Part shown: one piece after another, positions 1-6,165 of the stretch
Numbering within the stretch: position 1 is the stretch's first letter
Layout: each line of letters starts with the position of its first letter
NCBI GenBank assembly: GCA_023131935.1
Contig: JAGLYY010000048.1
Location: 1 to 7,745 of the forward strand
Reading direction: 5' to 3'
Length of the DNA stretch: 7,745 bases
Source: Spirochaetales bacterium
GTDB taxonomy: Bacteria; Spirochaetota; Spirochaetia; JAGLYY01
Translations under genes and position numbers: made by a program
The notes under the pieces: generated by a model
What the model was told of the DNA's origin: nothing
Database searches by the model: none
Seen by the model: the letters and a program-made list of their open reading frames with translations, nothing else

Positions 1-7
1 GATATGC

Positions 8-36
8 TTGACAAAATCCCGGAATTCCCCTATTTT
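8..36 (+). promoter_or_regulatory. sigma-70 type promoter of the tRNA-Phe gene
   Basis: A perfect -35 hexamer TTGACA (8-13) is followed by a 17-nt spacer and a -10 hexamer TATTTT (31-36). Transcription would start near 42-44, about 27 nt before the mature tRNA. The 17-nt spacing and the position directly ahead of a stable-RNA gene make this the best promoter in the window. Assignment to the housekeeping sigma factor is inferred from the hexamers. Confidence 0.8.
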
Positions 37-44
37 ACCTCCAT

Positions 45-64
45 AACGCTCGTTTTAGAGCGTT
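45..64 (+). other. hairpin in the tRNA 5' leader
   Basis: AACGCTC (45-51) and GAGCGTT (58-64) are perfect complements separated by a 6-nt loop, GTTTTA. The hairpin would sit at the very 5' end of the primary tRNA transcript, between the predicted start site and the RNase P cleavage point before position 71. It has no U-tract after it, so it is not a terminator. A role in leader stability or processing is only a guess. Confidence 0.5.
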
Positions 65-70
65 TGGCCA

Positions 71-143
<73 letters not shown>

Positions 144-155
144 CAATTAAACAGA

Positions 156-187
156 CAGCTATCCATACGGATGGCTGCTTTTTTTTT
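156..187 (+). terminator. intrinsic terminator of the tRNA-Phe unit
   Basis: A 9-bp stem (156-164 with 169-177, one G-T wobble) closes a 4-nt loop ATAC. After one C it is followed by nine T residues (179-187). This is a textbook Rho-independent terminator for the + strand. On the - strand the same hairpin lies just beyond the stop codon of the propeller gene, but there it is followed only by a weak T-rich stretch, so it may end the convergent operon less efficiently. Confidence 0.9.
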
Positions 188-1503
188 CAGGGCATCAATT
201 GAAATAACTTCTTACCTCTTCGTGACTCCTGTTCGGTACCCCATTTCCATTCCAATAACCGGGAAATATGATAAACTTCAAGATTGTCATCACGAAAATC
301 TGAAAAAACCATTAGCCGGCCATCAGGTGAAATATCAAGTCCTGTCGGCTGGTCTCTCCCCCAAACCCAATCGATAATCTCCATGGTTTCAGTATCTATT
401 ACAAAGACCTTGCCGAACTCAGGACCCTCTTTCAGATAGGTCTCCGAATTGTTCCTTCCCCGGGATGAGACGAAGAGATACTTGCCGTCCGGTGTCAGTT
501 GGATGGTATTCAGCTTCTGCCCAATGTGGACCCGTTTCAGTAACTGATAATTCTCAAGATTGAGAACAAAAACATCTCCCCAGAACATATCGGAAACGTA
601 CAGACGTCCCCTTCGGGGGTCCGTTATGGCATGCCTTTTAGCTCCCGGACCAAGATGGATAGTTACGTATACCCTGTTTGATTGTAAATCTATTACCTGA
701 ATGTTACCTGTATCGTAGAGACAGACATAGAGAAGGTTATTGTCCGGTGACAGAGCAAGCCCCCGGGGGATACCCTCGACTTTTATTTTATGCAATACCT
801 TTCGTTCATCCATATCGATAACTGAAATATTGTTCGACCACCAGTTTGAAACATAGGCCTTCTCTTCGTTTCCAGACAGTATAATGACTTTTGATCCAAT
901 TCCTCCTGTTTCGATGGAAGTAATATAGGCAAAATCATCTAAATCTATTATATGGACCATATTAGTGGTCATTTGGGACACCAGAATCTCCCGACGCTCC
1001 GGAGCGAAAGCGATCTCCACAAAGCCCACCCGATCGGCTATGTTTTCAGGAAACTGAATTCTACCCCAATAGGTAAAATCCCAGGTTTTAAAAACATCCA
1101 CCCCTGTATCTCCGAGAAGAGCAGACAGGAAATATCTTCCATCGGGGGTAAAGGCTACCGATTTCGGGCGTCCCCCAGTCGCTATCTCCGTAATCAGATG
1201 TATCCGGGAATCAAGAGGCTCCAGCTTCTCCTCGATGACTGATCCCTCAAGGATTTCTGTTTCGAAAGAAAGGTTTTTATATCCCTCCGCGCTTAAAACC
1301 ACCGTTGTCAGTCCCGCCGGCAGCTTATAGAAATCCTTTTCTCCTTCAGAATACTCAGGTACCAATACCTCCCCGTTAATATTCAAAGCATAGTTTTCCG
1401 GGAAAACACGAAGTAAAACCCGGATCCACTTCTCCTGGGAGTATAACAAGGTGGTACAGAGTAAAAATACGCAACAGATTAATGAGAAATAGTTTCTTTT
1501 CAT
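187..1503 (-). CDS. secreted PEGA-like / YVTN-type beta-propeller protein
   Basis: The 438-residue protein starts with a Sec signal peptide (residues 1-22; basic MKRN, hydrophobic core, likely cleavage after LLYS before QEKW). Residues about 28-95 resemble a PEGA-type surface domain: a short beta-sandwich pattern with NINGEV, a KLPAG turn and a VVLSAEGYKN strand. From about residue 102 to 415 I count seven repeats of about 40 residues of the YVTN/YncE type, with recurring features such as SPDG or TPDG, LYV, and ISVID/IQVIDL at blade ends. Seven blades would close one propeller. The C-terminal 25 residues are charged and unassigned. Such proteins act outside the cytoplasmic membrane as binding or scaffold modules. 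No catalytic motif is visible and the ligand is unknown. The gene starts 3 nt after the ATPase stop with only a weak Shine-Dalgarno, so translation is probably coupled. It is the last gene of the operon. Its TGA stop sits at the edge of the A/T tract shared with the tRNA terminator. Several cysteines lie inside the signal peptide, but none is in a convincing lipobox. Confidence 0.85.
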   Translation of the reverse strand: MKRNYFSLICCVFLLCTTLLYSQEKWIRVLLRVFPENYALNINGEVLVPEYSEGEKDFYKLPAGLTTVVLSAEGYKNLSFETEILEGSVIEEKLEPLDSRIHLITEIATGGRPKSVAFTPDGRYFLSALLGDTGVDVFKTWDFTYWGRIQFPENIADRVGFVEIAFAPERREILVSQMTTNMVHIIDLDDFAYITSIETGGIGSKVIILSGNEEKAYVSNWWSNNISVIDMDERKVLHKIKVEGIPRGLALSPDNNLLYVCLYDTGNIQVIDLQSNRVYVTIHLGPGAKRHAITDPRRGRLYVSDMFWGDVFVLNLENYQLLKRVHIGQKLNTIQLTPDGKYLFVSSRGRNNSETYLKEGPEFGKVFVIDTETMEIIDWVWGRDQPTGLDISPDGRLMVFSDFRDDNLEVYHISRLLEWKWGTEQESRRGKKLFQLMP

Positions 1504-1506
1504 AGA

Positions 1507-2220
1507 TTAAATACCTGTTAGAAGGCGGTAAAGATTCCCTTCAAGATCGAGAAGTCTGCTATCCTGGAGTTTCCTTTCTTCCCGGGGGACCGGATTATTA
1601 TAAACACCAAGGATTTCCGCCGGCCGGGGGCTGAACACTACCATCGAGTCTCCAAGGAGCAGGGCCTCCTGGATATCATGGGTTACAAAGAGGGAGGTGC
1701 GGTGGTCCTTTGTCCAGACTGTATTAAAAACCTCAAGGAGGGATAATTTGAGCCTGATATCGAGGGCCTGGAAAGGTTCATCCATGAGCAAAAGATCCGA
1801 GGGGAAGGCGAAAGCCCTTGCGATGGCAACACGCTGTTTCATACCTCCGCTTAATTCCCGGGGATAAAACTTACGAAAATCTGACAGATCCACAAGTTTG
1901 ATAACACGCTCCACAAGATCAGTACGCTGTTCAGTGGGAAACCGGCGGCCCAGGATAAAGTTGATATTCCCCTCTACCGTCTTCCATGGCAAAAGCCGGG
2001 GTTCCTGAAAAAGATAACTTAGCCGATGATCGGCGATCCCCTCAATGGTTCCCGTGTCAGGGAGCAGACTGCCTGACAGGATATTTAAAAGAGTGGTTTT
2101 CCCGCATCCGGAAGGACCGAGGATCGCCGTAACCTGGTTATCGGGAATGTCGAAGGAGATACCTTTCAGAACAGAAAGTTCCCCGAAATCCTTAGCTATA
2201 TCTCTAACCCTGATTTTCAC
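1507..2220 (-). CDS. NitT/TauT-type ABC transporter ATP-binding protein
   Basis: This 237-residue nucleotide-binding subunit energises the ABC importer encoded by the two preceding genes and acts on the inner face of the cytoplasmic membrane. All motifs are intact: Walker A GPSGCGKT (35-42), Q-loop FQEPRLLPW (Q72), signature LSGGMKQR (123-130), Walker B LLLMDEP (143-149) with catalytic E148, D-loop around ALD (152-154), and switch histidine H181 in FVTHD. The QEPRLLPW stretch and the length are typical of the SsuB/TauB/NrtD branch (sulfonate, taurine, nitrate and related nutrients), but the ATPase does not define the substrate. The start codon is GTG (2218-2220), with GGAGG 10 nt upstream. 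The gene overlaps the permease 3' end by 17 nt, pointing to coupled translation. It precedes the propeller gene by 3 nt. Confidence 0.95.
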   Translation of the reverse strand: MKIRVRDIAKDFGELSVLKGISFDIPDNQVTAILGPSGCGKTTLLNILSGSLLPDTGTIEGIADHRLSYLFQEPRLLPWKTVEGNINFILGRRFPTEQRTDLVERVIKLVDLSDFRKFYPRELSGGMKQRVAIARAFAFPSDLLLMDEPFQALDIRLKLSLLEVFNTVWTKDHRTSLFVTHDIQEALLLGDSMVVFSPRPAEILGVYNNPVPREERKLQDSRLLDLEGNLYRLLTGI

Positions 2221-2977
2221 TGGAACCAGCCCTCCAGGGGATGCGGTTGGTAATCACGTGAAAGATAAATTCACTGATCCCGCTTAAAGTAACAGCTGCG
2301 ATTGTCCAGGCAAACACCTCTCCTGTTTCCAGAGTAGCCTGAGCGTACTGCAGTCCTGTACCAAGGGCGTGGAACGGCTGACTCAAGACCTCAGCAGCTA
2401 TCACAACTTTCCAGGTTAAACCGATACTGGCCCCCGCTCCGGCGATTACGTAGGGGAGGATTGAGGGCAGATGGACATGAAGGATTGTACCCGCCATTGG
2501 CACCTTGTACACCTGTGCCATGGAAAGAAGTCCGGGATCGACATTTCTTATCCCCTCCATCACGCTGGCGGTAATGACAGGAAAAATCGTTAAAAGGCAG
2601 ACAAAGATTGGAACGTTGTCGGTTTTAAACCAGATCATCCCAAGAAGAATCACTGACATCACCGGTGTTGTTCGGATGATAGTAAGAAAAGGGCGGAGGA
2701 AGGCCTCCACTCCTCTGGAAAGCCCCCCCGCCACGCCTGCAGCAAGAGCGAGGCCGAAAGAGAGCGCGAAACCGATAAGACCCCGGACAACGGTATTACC
2801 CAGAGCCAGCCAGAAATCCCCCCTTCCGAGAATTCGGAGAAGATCAGAAAAGACCTCAAGAGGAGTGGGGAGGATGATAGGAGCATCAATTCTCCCCGCG
2901 GCAATACTCCAGATCAACAGGAAAAGCAGTATCGACCCCAGAGAAATCAGGTATTGGATTTTCCCTCGACTTTTCAT
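2204..2977 (-). CDS. NitT/TauT-type ABC transporter permease
   Basis: This is a 257-residue inner-membrane permease of the binding-protein-dependent family (BPD_transp_1 fold), usual in length for SsuC/TauC-like proteins. The first membrane segment is at about 9-27, followed by the conserved ILPTPLEVFSDL region (35-46). Further segments are near 64-88, 104-117, 122-140, 176-198 and 222-242. The cytoplasmic coupling (EAA) loop at about 154-175 aligns with SsuC-type permeases: AQVYKVPMAGTILHVHLP, followed by SILPYVIAG. This loop docks onto the ATPase encoded next. ATG 2975-2977 lies 14 nt after the binding-protein stop. The nearby GGTGAG is too close to be an ideal ribosome site, so coupling with the upstream gene is likely. 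The 3' end overlaps the ATPase start. The substrate is unknown. Confidence 0.93.
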   Translation of the reverse strand: MKSRGKIQYLISLGSILLFLLIWSIAAGRIDAPIILPTPLEVFSDLLRILGRGDFWLALGNTVVRGLIGFALSFGLALAAGVAGGLSRGVEAFLRPFLTIIRTTPVMSVILLGMIWFKTDNVPIFVCLLTIFPVITASVMEGIRNVDPGLLSMAQVYKVPMAGTILHVHLPSILPYVIAGAGASIGLTWKVVIAAEVLSQPFHALGTGLQYAQATLETGEVFAWTIAAVTLSGISEFIFHVITNRIPWRAGSSENQG

Positions 2978-2991
2978 CTCACCGGCCTATG

Positions 2992-3987
2992 TTATGGCGC
3001 GGAAAAATAATAATTTGAATCGGGCAGTTCCCCTCCGATAGATACAGGATCTCCCGCTAACAGGACAGAGAGATAAACCTCCATCGATTCCCTGGAGGCC
3101 AATGCTGAAGCGAAGGAGAGATTACACCGGGGGATCGCCTTCTCAGCGATTACCGCGGGCATAATTCCAAACTTCTCAATCAGGACCGATGCCGGAGCGG
3201 GATGGGTCACCACGAATTCAATGGATGCTTTATATTCCTCCAGGAACCGGAGCACAACCTCCGGGTAATTCAGAGCGACTTCCGGACGGATAACGACAAC
3301 AGAAATCGGGTAAACTTCTTCTTCCCCGGAAATATTCTTCCATTGATCCTGGAGATCAATAACGATCTTCATGTCCGGGGCCTTCATGAGAATTTGAGTC
3401 ACAAAGGGTTCCGGCAGGATAACCGTATCAGCTTTCCCGGCAATAGCCATCTGCGCGACCTGGGTGGGAGGAAGGGAAAAATCAATGGTGACCCCCTCTA
3501 TTCCCTCTTCCCTGAGGAAATAGCGCATAAGATAATCCGGAGTTGCTCCTTTGCCAACCCCATAGACCTGTCTGCCCGATAAATCTTCGAGGCTCTTCAC
3601 CCCTTCATCACGGCTCAATATATAGATCGATCCTAAACCAACCACCGCGCCAAGGGGATATCCCGGTCCTTTTGTGTACAGTTTCGCGCCAACGTTGGCG
3701 GGAAGGACCGCGAAATCAACTTCACCGCTGGTGATCCGGGCTACCATTTCTGTTGGTGTAGGGATAACAAAGTAAGTACTGGAAACACCTGGACCAAGAT
3801 TGGGTACATCTTCAAAAAGTTTGATCATCCCAAACCCTGTGGGACCTTTAAGGGCGGCAATTTTGAGCTCGATGGACTCCCGGGGTCCCTCTTTCAGATC
3901 TGTATCCTGAGAACCCCCGGCGAAAAGACCAACCTGTACTATGATCAACATAATCCCGATAATGGTATATTTTAAAAATTCCTTCAT
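2992..3987 (-). CDS. NitT/TauT-type ABC transporter periplasmic substrate-binding protein
   Basis: This 331-residue binding protein would capture the substrate outside the cytoplasmic membrane and hand it to the permease encoded next. I chose ATG 3985-3987 because AGGAGG lies 4 nt upstream. An in-frame ATG five codons earlier (4000-4002) would put that Shine-Dalgarno inside the coding region. The signal peptide spans residues about 1-23 and ends in LFAGGSQD with no lipobox cysteine, so the product is probably soluble periplasmic. The mature protein has the two-lobed NMT1/NitT-like pattern: LKIAALKGPTG (41-51), SGEVDFAVLPANVGAKL (87-103), the hinge region GSIYIL, KSLEDLSGRQVYGVGKGATP (131-150), and AGKADTVILPEPFVTQIL (183-200). 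The C-terminus, with AIPRCNLSF and SIGGELPDSNYYF, recalls a subfamily of unassigned NitT-like binding proteins in clostridia and spirochaetes (recalled, not searched). The ligand cannot be assigned. Confidence 0.9.
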   Translation of the reverse strand: MKEFLKYTIIGIMLIIVQVGLFAGGSQDTDLKEGPRESIELKIAALKGPTGFGMIKLFEDVPNLGPGVSSTYFVIPTPTEMVARITSGEVDFAVLPANVGAKLYTKGPGYPLGAVVGLGSIYILSRDEGVKSLEDLSGRQVYGVGKGATPDYLMRYFLREEGIEGVTIDFSLPPTQVAQMAIAGKADTVILPEPFVTQILMKAPDMKIVIDLQDQWKNISGEEEVYPISVVVIRPEVALNYPEVVLRFLEEYKASIEFVVTHPAPASVLIEKFGIMPAVIAEKAIPRCNLSFASALASRESMEVYLSVLLAGDPVSIGGELPDSNYYFSAP

Positions 3988-3990
3988 AAT

Positions 3991-3997
3991 TCCTCCT
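3991..3997 (-). promoter_or_regulatory. Shine-Dalgarno site that fixes the binding-protein start
   Basis: The - strand reads AGGAGGA here, 3 nt before ATG 3985-3987. It is the strongest ribosome-binding site in the operon and it decides between two in-frame ATGs. A strong internal site fits a binding protein made in excess over its permease and ATPase. Confidence 0.85.
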
Positions 3998-4005
3998 GCC
4001 ATAAA

Positions 4006-5631
4006 TTATTGCCTGTTCCCCTTTTCAGTCAAGGGAATAATCCTCTTAAAGAAGATTGCATATACTCCGGACAAAATAAATCCCAGGGCGAAGAAATACC
4101 AGACCCAGCCCGGCAGGCCCAGGAAAAGATCCGGAGTTTTGTTCCAGTTCCAGAAATCATTCCCAAGTATGAAGAGGAGGAGAAATATCCCGACCCAGAG
4201 CAGGCTGACACCCTTTGGGGGATAGACAAGGGCGGTATTTTCTTTCCTGCCTGGTGTGAGGAGACTGATAACAGTATACGCGAGTATAGTAGCGGTTAAT
4301 ATTGGAATAACCGGCAGAATACCCGGCACGGCAAGCACGCTGAAGTAAAACAACATCACCAGGACCTCTCCGACGAGAATACTGCCGAGGGCCCCATAGG
4401 TGTTTCCCCTTTTCCAGTATAGCCCGCCAAGAATTGTTGGAGCCAGTACCGCCAGACCGTTAAAAGTGGTCTTATTGATAAATCCAAGGATAGTAGCGGG
4501 GGGATTAATGGCGATAATAAAACCGGTCAGCGCGAGTAGTGAAATAATCAACCGGCTGTACAACCTTCCGGGAAGCCGGGGGTGGGGAAAATCCCTGGTA
4601 ATAATCGAAGTTACCGTTAAAAGCTGGGAATCGAGGGTTGACATGAGGGCGGCAAGACTTCCGGTAAGCAGAAGGGCGCTCAAAACCTCTCCTGTATACG
4701 TTTTGAGGAGCAGGGGGAATATTGTATCGGTTTGCTCTGCCGGCAAATTCGGAAAAACCGCTTTACCGATAACTCCAATGGAAACCGTCAGAAAAAAGAG
4801 TCCCGTGGTGATGATGGGATAGAGGATCACTGTCCATCGTAATGAATTCTCATCCTTAGCTGCTATAAACCTTTGAAAAAGCTGGGGAAACATGGGATCG
4901 GCGAAGAACCAGAGGACCAGATATCCGATCCAGATCCCCGGCAGCATCACCTCCCCTGCCCCGGGCCTTGAGAGGTGTTCGGGATTGGTTTCCAGAAGCT
5001 TCTCATGAACTCCGACAAACCCTCCGGCCCCCCGGGCAATGATAAAAAAAGCAACCAGGGTAAAGATGACCATCATCACCCCCTGAATCACATCGGTCCA
5101 GGCGATGGAGCGTAATCCCCCAAGCCCCACATAGAGGGCGATAAAAAGAGTAATCAGGAGGGCCCCGGTTAAGTAAGGCATACCGGTAAGGCTGTTGAGG
5201 GATTTACCGCTTGCGATTGTTTGAATCGCGATATAGGGAAGGGTAAAGAGAACGAGAATACCCGAGAATACCAGTTTCAACAGGGGGGACTGGTACCTGT
5301 CAGAGACAAAGTCCGATGGGGTTACATACTGCCGTTCCCGGGATAATTTCAGGATCCTGCCGCCGATGATGATGAATGAGAGGGCCATGAAGCCGGTGCC
5401 GAAACCCATGATGGGGTAAAAGGCATAGCCGATACGATACCCCGCGCCCGAAAGCCCGAAGATCGTAAAGGCGCTGAAATTTGTAGCCGCCATGGTAAAA
5501 AACAGAAGAACCGGCGTGAGTTTCCTCCCCGCGAGAAAAAACTCAATGGGACTGCCGGAAGCCCGCTTTCGGTAGATGATCCCGATCAACAGCATGAGAA
5601 AGAGATATCCAAAGATAATTGCTAATTGCAT
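4006..5631 (-). CDS. sodium:solute symporter (SSS family)
   Basis: This is a 541-residue inner-membrane secondary transporter that should use an ion gradient, normally Na+, to import a small solute. It has about 13 hydrophobic segments spread over the length. The family hallmarks are a first helix followed by SPIEFFLAGRKL (27-38) and AATNFSAFTIFGLSGAGY (48-65), the SSS signature GLGGLRSIAWTDVIQG (169-184), and ALMSTLDSQLLTVTS (328-342). In the last of these, S331/T332 and the following D334/S335 correspond to the region that forms the Na2 site in PutP- and SGLT-like proteins. The substrate is not readable; the length and pattern suit the broad PutP/PanF-like group. I chose ATG 5629-5631 because an AAGGGGTGG ribosome site lies just upstream. 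The frame stays open 27 codons further, to 5712, but that extension crosses the leader and lacks a ribosome site. It is the first gene of the operon and is followed after 18 nt by the binding protein. Confidence 0.93.
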   Translation of the reverse strand: MQLAIIFGYLFLMLLIGIIYRKRASGSPIEFFLAGRKLTPVLLFFTMAATNFSAFTIFGLSGAGYRIGYAFYPIMGFGTGFMALSFIIIGGRILKLSRERQYVTPSDFVSDRYQSPLLKLVFSGILVLFTLPYIAIQTIASGKSLNSLTGMPYLTGALLITLFIALYVGLGGLRSIAWTDVIQGVMMVIFTLVAFFIIARGAGGFVGVHEKLLETNPEHLSRPGAGEVMLPGIWIGYLVLWFFADPMFPQLFQRFIAAKDENSLRWTVILYPIITTGLFFLTVSIGVIGKAVFPNLPAEQTDTIFPLLLKTYTGEVLSALLLTGSLAALMSTLDSQLLTVTSIITRDFPHPRLPGRLYSRLIISLLALTGFIIAINPPATILGFINKTTFNGLAVLAPTILGGLYWKRGNTYGALGSILVGEVLVMLFYFSVLAVPGILPVIPILTATILAYTVISLLTPGRKENTALVYPPKGVSLLWVGIFLLLFILGNDFWNWNKTPDLFLGLPGWVWYFFALGFILSGVYAIFFKRIIPLTEKGNRQ

Positions 5632-5692
5632 ATAACCACCCCTTTCGAGTAGGGATGGCTCACTTATGAGGAACCTGCGAACATTACTCGAA
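5632..5692 (-). promoter_or_regulatory. operon leader with mutually exclusive helices around the ribosome site
   Basis: Read on the - strand, TTCGAGTA (5692-5685) and TACTCGAA (5651-5644) form an 8-bp perfect helix enclosing 33 nt. Inside, CTCA and TGAG (5670-5667 with 5662-5659) form a small hairpin that can be extended by GG-CC. Alternatively, the segment 5660-5652 (core CCATCCC) can pair with 5642-5634 (core GGGGTGG), giving 9 bp with two G-U pairs and a 9-nt loop. That hairpin would bury the symporter ribosome site. The loop of this second hairpin is exactly the 3' arm of the first helix, so both cannot form. This resembles a translational riboswitch or thermosensor, but I recognise no known class and the pairing was done by eye. 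Confidence 0.45.
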
Positions 5693-5700
5693 TAAAATCG

Positions 5701-5722
5701 TGAAAAAAACAATAATTTTTCA
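5701..5722. repeat. 22-bp inverted repeat at the predicted operon transcription start
   Basis: TGAAAAA (5701-5707) and TTTTTCA (5716-5722) are perfect 7-bp inverted arms around an 8-nt centre. The repeat lies directly downstream of the candidate -10 hexamer and covers the expected start site, a typical place for a repressor operator. The arms are mostly A/T, so chance occurrence is possible. Confidence 0.35.
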
Positions 5723-5727
5723 GTTCT

Positions 5728-5756
5728 CTTTTACCCTGATAAGCAAATCTGGTCAA
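5728..5756 (-). promoter_or_regulatory. candidate sigma-70 promoter of the symporter/ABC/propeller operon
   Basis: On the - strand, TTGACC (5756-5751; 5 of 6 matches) is followed by a 17-nt spacer and TAAAAG (5733-5728; 4 of 6 matches). The predicted start is near 5721, leaving a leader of about 90 nt before the symporter ATG. The left end of the transposase remnant lies about 15 nt upstream of the -35 box. Confidence 0.5.
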
Positions 5757-5900
5757 GGGGTACAGAATTAGTTAGTTTATTCTGCAAGATTCTGGAACGA
5801 TTTAACAAACCATTATCATAATTGTTTATTGGATACATATATAATCATGCCCGATCATTTTCATGGAATTGTACAAATTATCAACATATATAATTATATG

Positions 5901-5930
5901 GGGAACGGTGTTGATACCGTAGGGAACGGT
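5901..5930 (+). repeat. partial direct repeat inside the RAYT frame (21-nt period)
   Basis: GGGAACGGT occurs at 5901-5909 and again at 5922-5930, exactly 21 nt (seven codons) apart and in the same codon phase, so each copy encodes Gly-Asn-Gly. Both are followed within a few bases by ACCGT. This looks like a partial upstream copy of the palindrome, as if a REP unit had been duplicated within the gene. Confidence 0.6.
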
Positions 5931-5951
5931 TTAAAACCGTTCCCTACGGTA
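5915..5951. repeat. 37-nt perfect palindrome, REP-like, with GTAG at the foot
   Basis: The arms 5915-5932 and 5934-5951 (18 nt each) are exact reverse complements around a single A at 5933. Near the base of the left arm lies GTAG (5919-5922), the tetranucleotide class (GTRG) that RAYT enzymes recognise beside REP hairpins. The sequence is in frame with the transposase remnant and encodes the Gly-Asn-Gly-Leu-Lys-Pro-Phe-Pro segment. No second full copy is present in the window. Confidence 0.8.
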
Positions 5952-6165
5952 AAACATTATGGGTTACCGGAAATTATACATGGGTTTAAAACATTTTCGT
6001 CACGGGGGATTAATAAAATTAATCATGATGATGTTTTTCGATGGCAAAAATCCTATTATAATCATATTGTCCGTGATATTTGGCGGGATGAACGCCCATG
6101 ATTATTTTAGTGATTGGATTTCTTTCCCTATATTTTTTAGGAGGATACCAAACTTTTTAAAATTG

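Larger units (their letters stand above)
5772..6101 (+). pseudogene. remnant of a REP-associated tyrosine transposase (RAYT, Y1/HUH family)
   Basis: The frame is open from just after the stop codon at 5769-5771 to 6101. The region starting at TTG 5829 contains MPDHFHGIV, with the HFH metal-binding (HUH) motif, then GLPEIIHGFKTFSS and VFRWQKSYYNHIVRD, with the Tyr region typical of RAYTs. The 19 codons ahead of TTG 5829 read SARFWNDLTNHYHNCL in frame. That also looks like RAYT sequence, so homology continues upstream without a proper start. The usual N-terminal part (about 50-60 residues) is missing. At the 3' end the family pattern is lost after HIVRD, and the expected helix and the conserved NP..W end are absent. 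Intact members nick and join single-stranded REP hairpins. This copy is probably inactive, although the HUH and YY motifs persist. In-frame palindromic repeat sequence separates the HUH half from the Tyr half. Confidence 0.75.

Noticed and set aside
2505..3041. Open + strand frame of 178 codons
   Set aside because: It is antisense to the ABC permease, which has clear family motifs; its Arg/Ser/Pro-rich translation is typical of a shadow frame.
3988..4002. Upstream in-frame ATG for the binding protein
   Set aside because: AGGAGG lies between the two ATGs, 4 nt before the second, so the second is the better start.
5632..5712. N-terminal extension of the symporter by 27 residues
   Set aside because: The extension crosses the structured leader, adds a polar segment unlike the family N-terminus, and ignores the ribosome site just before ATG 5629-5631.
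6008..6024. Inverted repeat GATTAAT/ATTAATC with a 3-nt loop
   Set aside because: It lies in coding sequence of the RAYT remnant, is purely AT-rich apart from its ends, has no T-tract after it, and is probably chance.
6139..6146. AGGAGG-containing stretch on the + strand
   Set aside because: No start codon or open frame follows at a suitable distance, so it is not a ribosome site in use.
6102..6165. Search for a terminator after the GGDEF gene
   Set aside because: Only AT-rich sequence is seen, with no stem of useful length followed by a T-run on the - strand.
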